Shown here: positions 23,106 to 31,830 of the stretch, piece after piece | How the letters are laid out: the number at the start of each line of letters is the position of its first letter | Position numbering within the stretch: position 1 is the stretch's first letter | Assembly: GCF_009184635.1 (NCBI RefSeq) | Contig: NZ_WELI01000005.1 | Span: forward strand, 248,001 to 312,000 | Source: Rudanella paleaurantiibacter | GTDB taxonomy: Bacteria; Bacteroidota; Bacteroidia; Cytophagales; Spirosomataceae | Reading direction: 5' to 3' | Length of the DNA: 64,000 nucleotides | Translations under genes and position numbers: made by a program | The notes under the pieces: generated by a model | Databases searched by the model: none | What the model was told of the DNA's origin: nothing | What the model saw: only the letters and a program-made list of their open reading frames with translations

Positions 23106-24266
23106 TCAATGACCAAGTCTTAGAAATCCGGCCAGCATCTCGTCGGCCACCGCCCCGACCGACCAGGGCTTAATCATCTCCTCCGAAACCGACCCCAGCC
23201 GGGCCCGCTCGGCATCGGATAACTGCATGATTTCCAGCAGCAGTTCGGTGAGCTGACCAGGCTGATCGGGGTCGAACAAAAACCCGTTTTCTCCGTGGCG
23301 AACCAGATCACCGACACAGCCACACCGATTCGACACGAGCACGGGCATACCACACACCATGGCTTCGTTGACCACCAGCCCCCAGGGTTCGGAGCGGCTC
23401 GGTAACACCAGAACATCGGCAAGAGCAAGTGTTTGGGGAACCTCGTACCAGGGCGCTGCGGGCAAAAACCGAACCCGCTCGGTAAGGCCAAGGGCCTGCG
23501 CTTGTCTTTCAAGAGCAGATTGAAGCGGCCCATCGCCCAGAAAAACAAGTCCCCAGCTGCTATTGTCTACTTGTTGGCAGGCTTGGGCAAACGAGTCGAG
23601 CAAGGCCGGTAGGTTTTTAGGCTCAATGAGCCGACCCACAAACACAAAGTTGCGGGGAGGCAAGCCCATCTGCGTCAACTTAGCGGTGCGGTTGGGCCTA
23701 ACCTCGTTGTAAACCCGTAGAAGTACGTCATTATCAACGGCCGTTTTGCGGAGCAGAATTTTACGGGCGGGCACACCAAGTTCCATCAGGTACTGGGCCT
23801 GCAAGGAACCAAAGCAGAAGAAGCCATCGCAAAGCCGCAGAATGGTTCGTTTCAGGGCTTCTTTAGGTCCACCCCGGCCGTGGTCGGCGGCTGTGCTTTC
23901 CATCTGCATCACTACGGGTACCCCCGTCAGTTTAGCATAGGCCAGCAGCGCCAGCTGGGCCGGGTCATAATAACCCGTGAGGTACAGCACATCGGGCCGA
24001 AATTGCCGCATTCGACTCAGCAACGCGCGCGTACGCTCACCCACTGATACCTCTTCCACAAACCGGTCGAACAGCAGTTCGTAGTCGTACTGATACACGG
24101 GGGCATCGGCGGCAGTGGTCTCCCACCCCGCCCGCGATCGTTCGTTTCGGGCAATCTGTAGGACCTTTATTTGAACGTCAGCTGAGGCCGACCGCGCATG
24201 GAGTGCCTGAAAAACAGCCGCTTTGTAATGAGCCCAGAGGATGTTGTGAACAATCAGAACTTTCAT
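23106..24266 (-). CDS. Glycosyltransferase family 4
   Basis: 386 residues in GT-B form. The first domain starts 'MKVLIVHNILWAHYKAAVFQ', with 'DVLYLTGYYDPAQLALLAYA' further in. The second has 'NFVFVGRLIEPKNLPALLDS' and the EX7E pattern in 'RSEPWGLVVNEAMVCGMPVL'. It resembles the WbnH/WcaI-like GT4 group. Its ATG overlaps the upstream polymerase gene's stop by 4 bases. Donor and acceptor are not determined. Confidence 0.88.
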   Translation of the reverse strand: MKVLIVHNILWAHYKAAVFQALHARSASADVQIKVLQIARNERSRAGWETTAADAPVYQYDYELLFDRFVEEVSVGERTRALLSRMRQFRPDVLYLTGYYDPAQLALLAYAKLTGVPVVMQMESTAADHGRGGPKEALKRTILRLCDGFFCFGSLQAQYLMELGVPARKILLRKTAVDNDVLLRVYNEVRPNRTAKLTQMGLPPRNFVFVGRLIEPKNLPALLDSFAQACQQVDNSSWGLVFLGDGPLQSALERQAQALGLTERVRFLPAAPWYEVPQTLALADVLVLPSRSEPWGLVVNEAMVCGMPVLVSNRCGCVGDLVRHGENGFLFDPDQPGQLTELLLEIMQLSDAERARLGSVSEEMIKPWSVGAVADEMLAGFLRLGH

Positions 24267-25702
24267 GCGGCCGATTCAGATGCCGATGGTTCTGAGACGA
24301 CGGTTTCGGTCGATACGGCATGGATAGCACTGGGGCCCGCCGGGTTAGGGACCGCATACCCGTCGTAATCGTACGCCGGTGGGTTCGTCCAGAGTCGGAT
24401 GGGGAACAAATGCTCGACCCCAACAAATCGAATCATCAACGCCAGCGGATGCCAGAACGAGATTTCGTTGGGTCGACCATTGGTAAACATCTGGACGAAA
24501 ATGAGCATGTAAAAATAAGCCAGGCAGGTAGTGAGCGGGTTCGGATTGGTGCGCATGGCCTGGAGGCAGTTGTAGAAAATGAGCAGATTGAGCCCACCAA
24601 ACAGCACCAATCCGGCAATTCCATGATTAATCCAGGCTTCGAGTACCGGAATGTCCAGATACAGAAATTTATACCCGTTACCGAAAACCAGCATCTCCAT
24701 GTGACCAATCAACACGTTGCCCAGAAACCCCGTACTGACGGTCCGGTTTGCCGACGATGCATCAAAACTCGCAGCGTAACCAGCCTTTGTTTTCAACCCA
24801 AGCAGAGCCAGAATATTTTCGGTATTCCGCTCAATAAAGCCCATGACATACCCGTACAACAGGTTATAGATGTCATTGTACCGCTGGAGGAACGCCATTA
24901 ATCCCACGATAAAAATACCGATCGTGATGAGGGGTAATGGCCTGAAAATACCCCGAACGGCTGTTTTTATCTGGGCCGGACGGACGTTGTAGAACATAAA
25001 CAAGGCAATCACCAGCACCAGAGCCACAATACTCGAGCGGGTTTGGGTCATGACCAGAATAGCTGCACTCACCGCCCCTGTAAACAAGGCAAAAATCCGA
25101 AACAGCAGGCCCGTGCGGGCATCAAACGCCCATACGCCACAAGCAACTACTCCTAAGAGGGCGTTTCGGGCAAATACGTGGGGGTTACCCGATCGTTCGC
25201 CTGCTTCGCCCGCTGTACCAAAATTGATAGCTGCCCGCTGACCAAGAGCCCAGGTTGGGTCGGTAATCATGGCGTAAATCAGCCCCAGATTTGACACCAG
25301 TGTAAAGACGACAATTACCGGTACGGCCACTTCGATAATATCGTTGGGTACGCAAACCACCAAAAACAGGAAAATAAACGCGAACAGAAAGTACATACTA
25401 TCTGTCCCCAGCGCACTGAAACCCGGCTCTCCAACGAAGTAAATCATGTAGAAGACCATCAGCAACAGGCAGGCGATGGCCATGTAGAAAGCCAGCAGGT
25501 TGGGTTTGTACAGCTTACGGAAAATAGAGAAAGGCACCATCAGGATAAACCCCAGGGCCAGAAAGCCAGCCGTAAACGCCGAACTACCGGGAGCCAGTCC
25601 CATAGTTTCTTTCAAAAAAAAGATCAGCGGGTATCCGTCAACCACCATGCAGATGCCCACCACAATCCGCATGTAATCTACTTTTCTGAGTAACTGCAGC
25701 AT
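24263..25702 (-). CDS. O-antigen polymerase/ligase-like membrane protein
   Basis: 479 residues, with about 11-12 hydrophobic segments. A long loop between late helices (residues 290-350) contains 'LFGYV'-type and 'ASSANRTVSTGFLGNVL' sequences, as in Wzy polymerases and WaaL ligases; both classes share a periplasmic loop with Arg and His. In the operon it lies between glycosyltransferases, favouring Wzy. The C-terminal tail (about 445-479) is hydrophilic and Ser/Pro-rich. Wzy and WaaL cannot be distinguished from this sequence alone. Confidence 0.75.
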   Translation of the reverse strand: MLQLLRKVDYMRIVVGICMVVDGYPLIFFLKETMGLAPGSSAFTAGFLALGFILMVPFSIFRKLYKPNLLAFYMAIACLLLMVFYMIYFVGEPGFSALGTDSMYFLFAFIFLFLVVCVPNDIIEVAVPVIVVFTLVSNLGLIYAMITDPTWALGQRAAINFGTAGEAGERSGNPHVFARNALLGVVACGVWAFDARTGLLFRIFALFTGAVSAAILVMTQTRSSIVALVLVIALFMFYNVRPAQIKTAVRGIFRPLPLITIGIFIVGLMAFLQRYNDIYNLLYGYVMGFIERNTENILALLGLKTKAGYAASFDASSANRTVSTGFLGNVLIGHMEMLVFGNGYKFLYLDIPVLEAWINHGIAGLVLFGGLNLLIFYNCLQAMRTNPNPLTTCLAYFYMLIFVQMFTNGRPNEISFWHPLALMIRFVGVEHLFPIRLWTNPPAYDYDGYAVPNPAGPSAIHAVSTETVVSEPSASESAA

Positions 25703-25784
25703 GAAATCGTTATCCGTTGTCTGTCAATTCCTGTCAACCCCGGCCTGACCATAGCCAGTACCCGAGCGACCCTTAACCGACGAC

Positions 25785-26678
25785 TTATTTTCTGAGTGAC
25801 AGCCGGTGGCGAACGTAGGTAAAGTTGCCCCGAAATACAAAGTACAGCAATTTTCGGATGCGACAGTACCGCACCCAGAAGCTTTCGCCCCAACGGCTCT
25901 TGAGGGCCGGTGCGAATTTTTGCCGTATCCGGGCGTGTTCAGCTACGCCAACCGTTGCGATATTCGATGATTTAGCGTCGGGCTGCACCCGAAAACCACC
26001 CCAAAACCCGTCGACATGCCGGAACCGCACCCCCGGCTGTACGCCCAAACGGGCCACAATTTCGTAGTCGATGACAAACCGGAGGCTTTCGTCGAGCAAG
26101 CCAAACTGGTCGAGCAGTTCCCGACGGACAAAAAACGACTGGTTGAAAACCTGCATCCCTTCGTAGATGTGGCATTCGGCACAAAACGGGGGAACCCGCA
26201 TCTCCTCGGTTATGGCGTCGTTTTCATCGATAATATACATATCCCCGAAAAACACACCGGCTGTGGGGTCTTGCTGCCATGCTTTGGCTACACGCCAGAA
26301 AGCATCAGGCGCAAATACATCGTCGGAGTTCTGAAACGCTACCAAATCACCCGTTGCCCGCCGAAACCCTTTATTGATCGCATCGGTTTGCCCACGGTCA
26401 GGCTCGCTCACCCAACCAGCCAGGTAGGGCTCGTATTTCTTGATTATCTCTACACTCCCGTCTGTCGACCCGCCGTCCATAATAAAGTATTCCAGATTAG
26501 GATACCCCTGATTCAGGACGCTCAGGATGGTTCGCTCCAAGTATTCGACCTGATTGTACGAAGGTGTCACAACGGTCAGTTTGGGTAGTTTTTCGGCCTC
26601 CTGACGAGGGGGAGCGCTCGTAGCTCCCAGTTCGGTCGTCACAAAGGAACGTAGCGAACGAGTTGATGAATCGTGCAC
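25785..26678 (-). CDS. Glycosyltransferase family 2
   Basis: 297 residues in GT-A form. After a 28-residue, poorly conserved N-terminus it has LPKLTVVTPSYNQVEYLERT, 'EYFIMDGGSTDGSVEII', 'GWVSEPDRGQTDAINKGFRR' and the metal-binding SDD in 'LVAFQNSDDVFAP'. 'FFGDMYIIDEND' and 'QSFFVRRELLDQFG' follow. It resembles GT2 enzymes of the GalNAc/GlcNAc class. GTG at 26678 is the start, as no ATG precedes the conserved region. A TATTTTTG box lies 35-42 bases upstream. Confidence 0.88.
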   Translation of the reverse strand: MHDSSTRSLRSFVTTELGATSAPPRQEAEKLPKLTVVTPSYNQVEYLERTILSVLNQGYPNLEYFIMDGGSTDGSVEIIKKYEPYLAGWVSEPDRGQTDAINKGFRRATGDLVAFQNSDDVFAPDAFWRVAKAWQQDPTAGVFFGDMYIIDENDAITEEMRVPPFCAECHIYEGMQVFNQSFFVRRELLDQFGLLDESLRFVIDYEIVARLGVQPGVRFRHVDGFWGGFRVQPDAKSSNIATVGVAEHARIRQKFAPALKSRWGESFWVRYCRIRKLLYFVFRGNFTYVRHRLSLRK

Positions 26679-26712
26679 AGATAAATAGCTCAGATTGAAT
26701 CGTACTAAGGTA

Positions 26713-26720
26713 CAAAAATA
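26713..26720 (-). promoter_or_regulatory. TAnnTTTG -7 promoter box
   Basis: Minus-strand TATTTTTG is an exact match to the Bacteroidota -7 consensus, giving a predicted start site near 26706 and a leader of about 28 bases before the GTG of the GT2 gene. A TTG lies 23 bases further upstream, slightly outside the usual spacing. It would be an internal promoter of the polysaccharide cluster. Confidence 0.5.
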
Positions 26721-26744
26721 GGGTACAAACCTATCGGGCCGTGC

Positions 26745-27848
26745 TCAAGGAGCCAATTCGCGGTAAACCTGTAGGGTCTGATGAGCGGTTTTCTCGCAGG
26801 AAAAGAGTTTAAGTCGCTCTGTACCCAGTGCCGCAAGTTCGGCCCGGCGTGCGTCGTTGAAAACTAACCCCTCTACAGCCGAAAGCATCGATTCATCGTT
26901 TTCGGGATCAAAATAAACGGCGGCTTCGCCCGCTACTTCGGGCAATGAGCTTCGGTCGCTCAGGAGCACCGGGCACTTGCCGCTGAAAGCCTCAAGGACC
27001 GGAATTCCGAACCCTTCGTTGAGCGACGGAAACACAAACGCCCGGGCGTGCTGGTACAAATGTAAAAGCGAGGCATCCGTGATTGGATGCTGATGCACCT
27101 GTCCAGAAAGCCCGACCGCAGCAAATAAGGCCTGTTCGCCTGGCGTAAAACTGCCTCCACCCGCGCACACCAGGTGCAGTTCGGGGTGGCGTTTCAACAA
27201 AGGCGTGATGGCCTTGAAAAACCGGTCGAAGTTTTTGTAGAGCGGGCGTTTACCTACGTAAAGCAGGTATTCATACGGCAATGGCTGAAGCCCCGTCGTA
27301 TCGGTCTCGCCCAGCGTCGTGCCCAGATGCACCACATCGACCCGGTCGGGGCGGATGCCAAAAAATCGCTCGATCTCCTGCCGCGAAAACTCCGACACAG
27401 CAATAATCCGATCGGCCCGGTTGAGCAACACTTTTTTCAGTTCGGGCAAATGCTGTCCCACGTCGGGAAACTGATCGGCGTAACGTTCGCTGGTGGCATC
27501 GTGAAACGTAATCACAAACGGTTTTTTGCCGATATAATCCAGAAAATACCGATGGTAATACGTCGGGTGGAACACATCGAACCGGCCAGCCCGCAGGTGC
27601 CGAATGCTATTCATCCGGTTCAAAACCGAGGCTACCTGATTGGCCCGTTGGTTGTGTGCCAACGGCTTGAACGTAAAGTGATTGGCAAACGGCCGATTGG
27701 CCAGATACTCACTATTCGACAATAACAGCGAAAGGTCGAACGTCACTCCCTCTTCCTGAGTCAGGCAACGCAAAAGGTCGTAAAAATACCGAGCCACCCC
27801 GCCGTACGTGTGCCCGGTAAAGGCCTGATGGTCATACAGTATATTCAT
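26745..27848 (-). CDS. Glycosyltransferase family 4 (mannosyltransferase-like)
   Basis: 367 residues from ATG at 27848 (MNILYDHQAFTG); the frame is open to 27911 but that part lies inside the preceding gene. 'GGVARYFYDLL', 'ADRIIAVSEFSRQEIERFFG', 'LLYVGKRPLYKNFDRF' and the EX7E motif in 'LNEGFGIPVLEAFSGKCPVL' mark a WbaZ/WbdB-like GT4. 'SLPEVAGEAAVYFDPEN' is typical of that subgroup. A mannose donor is plausible but not certain. Confidence 0.88.
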   Translation of the reverse strand: MNILYDHQAFTGHTYGGVARYFYDLLRCLTQEEGVTFDLSLLLSNSEYLANRPFANHFTFKPLAHNQRANQVASVLNRMNSIRHLRAGRFDVFHPTYYHRYFLDYIGKKPFVITFHDATSERYADQFPDVGQHLPELKKVLLNRADRIIAVSEFSRQEIERFFGIRPDRVDVVHLGTTLGETDTTGLQPLPYEYLLYVGKRPLYKNFDRFFKAITPLLKRHPELHLVCAGGGSFTPGEQALFAAVGLSGQVHQHPITDASLLHLYQHARAFVFPSLNEGFGIPVLEAFSGKCPVLLSDRSSLPEVAGEAAVYFDPENDESMLSAVEGLVFNDARRAELAALGTERLKLFSCEKTAHQTLQVYRELAP

Positions 27849-27901
27849 GGTACGCGATTCGATGGGAGTTTGCTGAGCCCCCATAGGGCTTCGGGCTACG
27901 T

Positions 27902-28876
27902 TTATTTCCAAACGGGCAAGGGCATGGTGTTTATCTGATTGACCAGACTACGCAAAGCCTCCACCGCCCCGCGACGCCAGCCAAACACCACCGGCTTTTC
28001 GGGTTGACGACCGTAGGCAGGCGGGCGATCAAAAGCGGGTTGTGCCAGCCGCTGTACGCCCGCGCGGTAGTCGGTCAGGAGACGTTGCAGAGCAGAGTCA
28101 CGGGTGGGATCAACGCGAGTTTGGTAGGCAAAAAACCCCTCGTTTCGGTTGTAGAGACCTTTGAAGTTGACCCACAGTGGCTGTTCAGGTTTATCTGCTG
28201 TGCCCCCCCATTCGTGCCAGTTCCAAAGCCCCCGGTGCCAGTCGATGTTTTTCGCAATCTGCACACCATCAAAAAAGGCGGGGACGTGCATGAGCCAGAT
28301 CTGATCGAGGCACAGGCTTTCGCAAAAATCGATACGGGCCCGGGTCTGCACCCGATCTTCCCACCAGGGCAGCATCCGATCAGTTTCCGCCGACCGACGA
28401 AACGCCAGAAAATCGGCATTATACAGCCCTATATTCTGCATATACTTCTCGTCGGGCAGAGCATCATCGGCTGGTGCTTTCTGCATAAACGGCGTGAGCA
28501 GCACCGAGGCTGTTTGCAACCGTTCCAGCACGGGTGTCAGTGGCGCGTAAATAGCCGAGTTAGGGTCGAGGTAAATCAGGTGTTGAACCTCCGGAAACTG
28601 CGTGTAGGCGGCTCGTATAAATGTTGGCTTCAGCGCCCCCGCTAACTCAGTGGGCGAGTACTGCCCGGACAGAGTATTCAGCATACCGGGCTCTATCATC
28701 GATGAAACCGGCAATACCTGATACGGCAAATTAATGCCGGCTATACCCTGTTCGGCGTCGGCCAGACCTATTAAGAACGTAGCATTGGGGTGCAGCCTGT
28801 CGACCGATTGACCCAGCGCAAGCGCCTGCGGGAGTTGTCGGACGGTACAGACTGTCAGAAATAATAAATCAGACAC
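27902..28876 (-). CDS. GT8-like glycosyltransferase paralogue with DPN in place of DPD
   Basis: 324 residues in GT-A form. It is paralogous to the gene at 31831-32835: both share TELxxAxKPxFI and the strand with IYxDP near residue 102. In this copy the metal-binding site reads D104-P-N106, whereas the paralogue has D104-P-D106. GT8-like enzymes usually need DxD for a manganese ion, so activity here may be altered or lost. 'LCLDQIWLMHVPAFFDGVQI' and 'NIDWHRGLWNWHEWGG' are conserved with the paralogue. It resembles proteins annotated as hypothetical glycosyltransferases in Bacteroidota. Confidence 0.7.
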   Translation of the reverse strand: MSDLLFLTVCTVRQLPQALALGQSVDRLHPNATFLIGLADAEQGIAGINLPYQVLPVSSMIEPGMLNTLSGQYSPTELAGALKPTFIRAAYTQFPEVQHLIYLDPNSAIYAPLTPVLERLQTASVLLTPFMQKAPADDALPDEKYMQNIGLYNADFLAFRRSAETDRMLPWWEDRVQTRARIDFCESLCLDQIWLMHVPAFFDGVQIAKNIDWHRGLWNWHEWGGTADKPEQPLWVNFKGLYNRNEGFFAYQTRVDPTRDSALQRLLTDYRAGVQRLAQPAFDRPPAYGRQPEKPVVFGWRRGAVEALRSLVNQINTMPLPVWK

Positions 28877-28930
28877 TAACCAGTTTGTAGTTTACAAGTG
28901 ACAGGCCTGGGAGCCCCCTGCCTATTCGGA

Positions 28931-29953
28931 TTATTCAAGCATATCACCGACGGCCGCCAGATACGGGCTGTACCAATCGGCCGACGGGTCGGCGTAGCGG
29001 TGATAATTCCCATTCTGCAGATCGTTCAGAACGGGCCAAAGTCGCCGGAGCCGATTGTCGGGCAAGGTACTACGCATGGTATAATGGGCCAATTTACGGT
29101 CCAGCTGTTTCATACCATCCAGGTTTGGATCTACGCGTTCGCGAAGGTAGTGCCTTATACGCAGCAATTTGTCACGCATCTTCGCCAACGGCTCTAATTT
29201 TAAGGAGCGGTCCCGGCTAAAACGGTCGCTCAACCGAATCCGGGGGCCCGGTGGTTGAGCCCGCACCCCTACCTGCTGTTGTTCGTGCGTACGGTACAAC
29301 TGCAACGGCTTGTCGACAAACTGAATCACGTTCATCGACGCCCCAACGAGTGAAATCCAGCCATCGTAGATGTACGATGGAATATCAGTAGGAATAGGCA
29401 ACAGGCGGCTCATAAACGTCCGCCGAATCACGGTAGCGCACCCCATCATGCGGTTCCCATCAAGCAGCACCTCCATGGCGAGGCCCTCTTTCCAGCGCTG
29501 TTGTTGCAGGGCATCGAGCCGTACCTGTGTCCAAAATAGTCGATTCAGATTCTGCAGAGCATCATCGGCCATGTAGGCATTGCAAAAGGCAATCTGAACG
29601 TCGGGCTGGGTGTCCATGAAGTGGGTCATGGTCTGTAGTTTTTCAGGAAACCAGTAATCATCCTGATCACAGATAAACACCAGATCGCCCGTGCAATGGC
29701 TCAGAGCCTTCTCAAAATTTTTGTTGAATCCCAGTTGCGCATCGTTTCGCACGGGCACAACGGCAAACGGGGCCTGTGCGGCAAGTTCCTGCACCAATGC
29801 CCAGGTGCCGTCGGTTGAGCGGTCGTCACAAACGACGATTTCGTCGGGTTGTCGGGTTTGTTTCAGCAGGCTATCCCACTGCTCACGCAGATGGGTTTCG
29901 CCGTTGTATGTACATAACGCAATCGAAATTTTCGGAACAGGCATTTGCATCAT
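28931..29953 (-). CDS. Glycosyltransferase family 2 (rhamnosyl/alpha-glycosyl type)
   Basis: About 340 residues, start taken at 29953 (MMQMPVPKISIALCTYNGET); a longer frame to 30058 overlaps the preceding gene. It has the GT2 strand CTYNGETHLREQWDSLLKQT, VVCDDRSTDGTWALV, and the metal site 'DLVFICDQDDYWFPEKL'. 'GNRMMGCATVIRRTFMSRL' and 'YDGWISLVGASMN' follow. This subgroup includes rhamnosyl and fucosyl transferases. The exact Met among three close candidates is uncertain. Confidence 0.85.
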   Translation of the reverse strand: MMQMPVPKISIALCTYNGETHLREQWDSLLKQTRQPDEIVVCDDRSTDGTWALVQELAAQAPFAVVPVRNDAQLGFNKNFEKALSHCTGDLVFICDQDDYWFPEKLQTMTHFMDTQPDVQIAFCNAYMADDALQNLNRLFWTQVRLDALQQQRWKEGLAMEVLLDGNRMMGCATVIRRTFMSRLLPIPTDIPSYIYDGWISLVGASMNVIQFVDKPLQLYRTHEQQQVGVRAQPPGPRIRLSDRFSRDRSLKLEPLAKMRDKLLRIRHYLRERVDPNLDGMKQLDRKLAHYTMRSTLPDNRLRRLWPVLNDLQNGNYHRYADPSADWYSPYLAAVGDMLE

Positions 29954-29963
29954 TACACGTAGC

Positions 29964-30797
29964 TCAAATTTGGTAGCCCAGCTGGGCAAAAAGCAGCCGC
30001 CAGTAATCGGTACCATGAATATCCCAGGCGTGGCACCCAAACGGCAGTTGCCCGCCATTGTAATCCCGAACGGCCCGCTCGGGGTAAAACTCTACGGCAA
30101 AGCGTAGCCCGGTTCGGAAGTTCGGAATACGCAGGTGCGGCCAGTACCGGTTTACTTCGATGCTGAAAAATACATCTTCGTTGTACTGATGCAGCGAATG
30201 GGCCTCGTATTCCTGAATGGTGCGCTCGAACCGTTGCAGGCAGGCATGCATGGCCTTGACCCGGCGCAACGAAAAACCACCATTACCGACTTCATTCAGG
30301 GTAATGATCTCACGGGGGGTTATGCCATCGGCCTTTTTCAGATTCAACCAGGTCGCTATTTGCTTCTTGGTGTCGAAAATAAACTCGTCTAACCGACCCG
30401 AAAAATCAATATCCCTGAGCCAGGGGGCACCAATATAATCATAATTCCGACGACACCAATCCGTTAGCTCATCCCGAAAAACAAAGGCATCTAACTGATG
30501 AATCAGGATGTACTCGTAGGCAAAGAAGGCTTCGTAGAATGATTTCGACAACATGAGTTGATTGTACGACTGCACGCTCTCGAAAAACGAATCGGCAAAC
30601 CGGACAACCTGTAGCTTAGGGAACTCCGCCGTGATGGCCGACACGTCGAGCGTTTGCGGGCACACGAGCCAAATTGGGTAATGCCCCAGTACTCGGGTAC
30701 ACTGCGTGAGGGCAATACGCTCGTAGGGACTCAGTTGCGGCTTGTACACCGGCACGACTACACCCACCAGACTACTTGTTGGGGCTTTTTTGGTCAT
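29964..30797 (-). CDS. DUF5672 family protein, probable glycosyltransferase
   Basis: 277 residues from ATG at 30797 (MTKKAPTSS), which overlaps the upstream stop as ATGA; the frame upstream is non-coding. 'VVVPVYKPQLSPYERIAL', 'YEYILIHQLDAFVFRDEL', 'NYDYIGAPWL' and 'NEVGNGGFSLRRVKAM' are the DUF5672 hallmarks. LIHQLDAFVF corresponds to the DxD strand of a GT-A fold. 'NEDVFFSIE' is conserved. Members usually sit in glycan clusters, as here. Substrate unknown. Confidence 0.8.
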   Translation of the reverse strand: MTKKAPTSSLVGVVVPVYKPQLSPYERIALTQCTRVLGHYPIWLVCPQTLDVSAITAEFPKLQVVRFADSFFESVQSYNQLMLSKSFYEAFFAYEYILIHQLDAFVFRDELTDWCRRNYDYIGAPWLRDIDFSGRLDEFIFDTKKQIATWLNLKKADGITPREIITLNEVGNGGFSLRRVKAMHACLQRFERTIQEYEAHSLHQYNEDVFFSIEVNRYWPHLRIPNFRTGLRFAVEFYPERAVRDYNGGQLPFGCHAWDIHGTDYWRLLFAQLGYQI

Positions 30798-31828
30798 ACG
30801 TACCGGGCCTGGGTTAAATGTTGCTGAACAGCCTCCTGCACCCATTCAAAGGGTAGTTCGGAGCACGGAGAGCCCAGCTTATTCAAAATAGTAACCCCCT
30901 CGCCCCGCTTGTACCGGCCCGAATAGGGCAGGTATTCGACATAATCGAACAGTTTGCCCAACAGAATAACCCCGTCTGTACCCATAGCGTTGGCGAAATG
31001 CGCGGGGCCACTATCAATACCGATAAACAAGCGGGCTTTGCCGATTACCTCGGCCGTTTGCAATATACTCAGCTGTCCGCATAGGTCAATAAACCGGGGG
31101 TTGCTGTTGCGTACAACTGGTTTTAAGCCTACTTCGATTACCGGATACGGGTATGTTTCGAGGAGCCAGTTCACCAACCGATCCCACTCATGCGGAGGCC
31201 AATCGCGCGGGGTATAGCTCGACTGACAGTGGATCACCACCGCATTGTCGGGTAGGTTCAGGGCCGCTACCCGCCGGGCATCAGCCTCCGGTATGTACAT
31301 TCGGGGTTCATCGGTAATAGCCGGTAGGCCAGCCGCCCGCGAGAACACATCCAAGAGATCGCCGTGGAAGTAATAATTGGCATAATCGATCCCGAGCGAG
31401 TCGGCAATCGGATTCACGGGGTCTTCTTTGCAGTATTTACATTTTCGGTGCGACAGATGTAGGTTATACACCTTGTCGAACACGCCCGTATCGAGCAGAC
31501 GGGTTCGTTCGCCGGGGCAAAGCTCCAGCACGTAACTGTCAATATTGGGGTTGTGCAGAATCAGGTCCAGGTATGGTTTGCGCACAAACCACACAATATG
31601 CGCGTTGGGATGCCGCCGACGCACTTCACGCCCAACGGGCTCACAGGCGACAACATCCCCCATTTGTTCAGACAGCACAATAGCCACTAGCGGGCGTTGG
31701 CCGATGCGCAGTTTACGCCAGCGCAGCAGACCATATTTATACGCAACCGACAGGTATTTATGGGCGATATGACTGTACTTGTGGTACCGATGCGTCCAGA
31801 GTTGTTTAAAACGAGGCCAGGTGGTCAT
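30794..31828 (-). CDS. Glycosyltransferase family 9 (heptosyltransferase-like)
   Basis: 344 residues in GT-B form. 'GQRPLVAIVLSEQMGDVVAC' is the GT9 start, 'HPNAHIVWFVRKPYLDLIL' the second strand, and 'ARLFIGIDSGPAHFANAMGT' with D-S-G-P-A-H is the donor-site motif. 'SLGIDYANYYFHGD' lies in between, with a Cys pair in 'CKYCKED'. GT9 enzymes normally add heptoses, but in Bacteroidota they serve several surface glycans. It couples by ATGA with the DUF5672 gene. Confidence 0.87.
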   Translation of the reverse strand: MTTWPRFKQLWTHRYHKYSHIAHKYLSVAYKYGLLRWRKLRIGQRPLVAIVLSEQMGDVVACEPVGREVRRRHPNAHIVWFVRKPYLDLILHNPNIDSYVLELCPGERTRLLDTGVFDKVYNLHLSHRKCKYCKEDPVNPIADSLGIDYANYYFHGDLLDVFSRAAGLPAITDEPRMYIPEADARRVAALNLPDNAVVIHCQSSYTPRDWPPHEWDRLVNWLLETYPYPVIEVGLKPVVRNSNPRFIDLCGQLSILQTAEVIGKARLFIGIDSGPAHFANAMGTDGVILLGKLFDYVEYLPYSGRYKRGEGVTILNKLGSPCSELPFEWVQEAVQQHLTQARYV

Positions 31829-31830
31829 TG

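Noticed and set aside
30798-30845. Upstream extension of the DUF5672 gene
   Set aside because: The ATGA overlap with the preceding gene gives a better start at 30797, and the extension shows no similarity to the family start.
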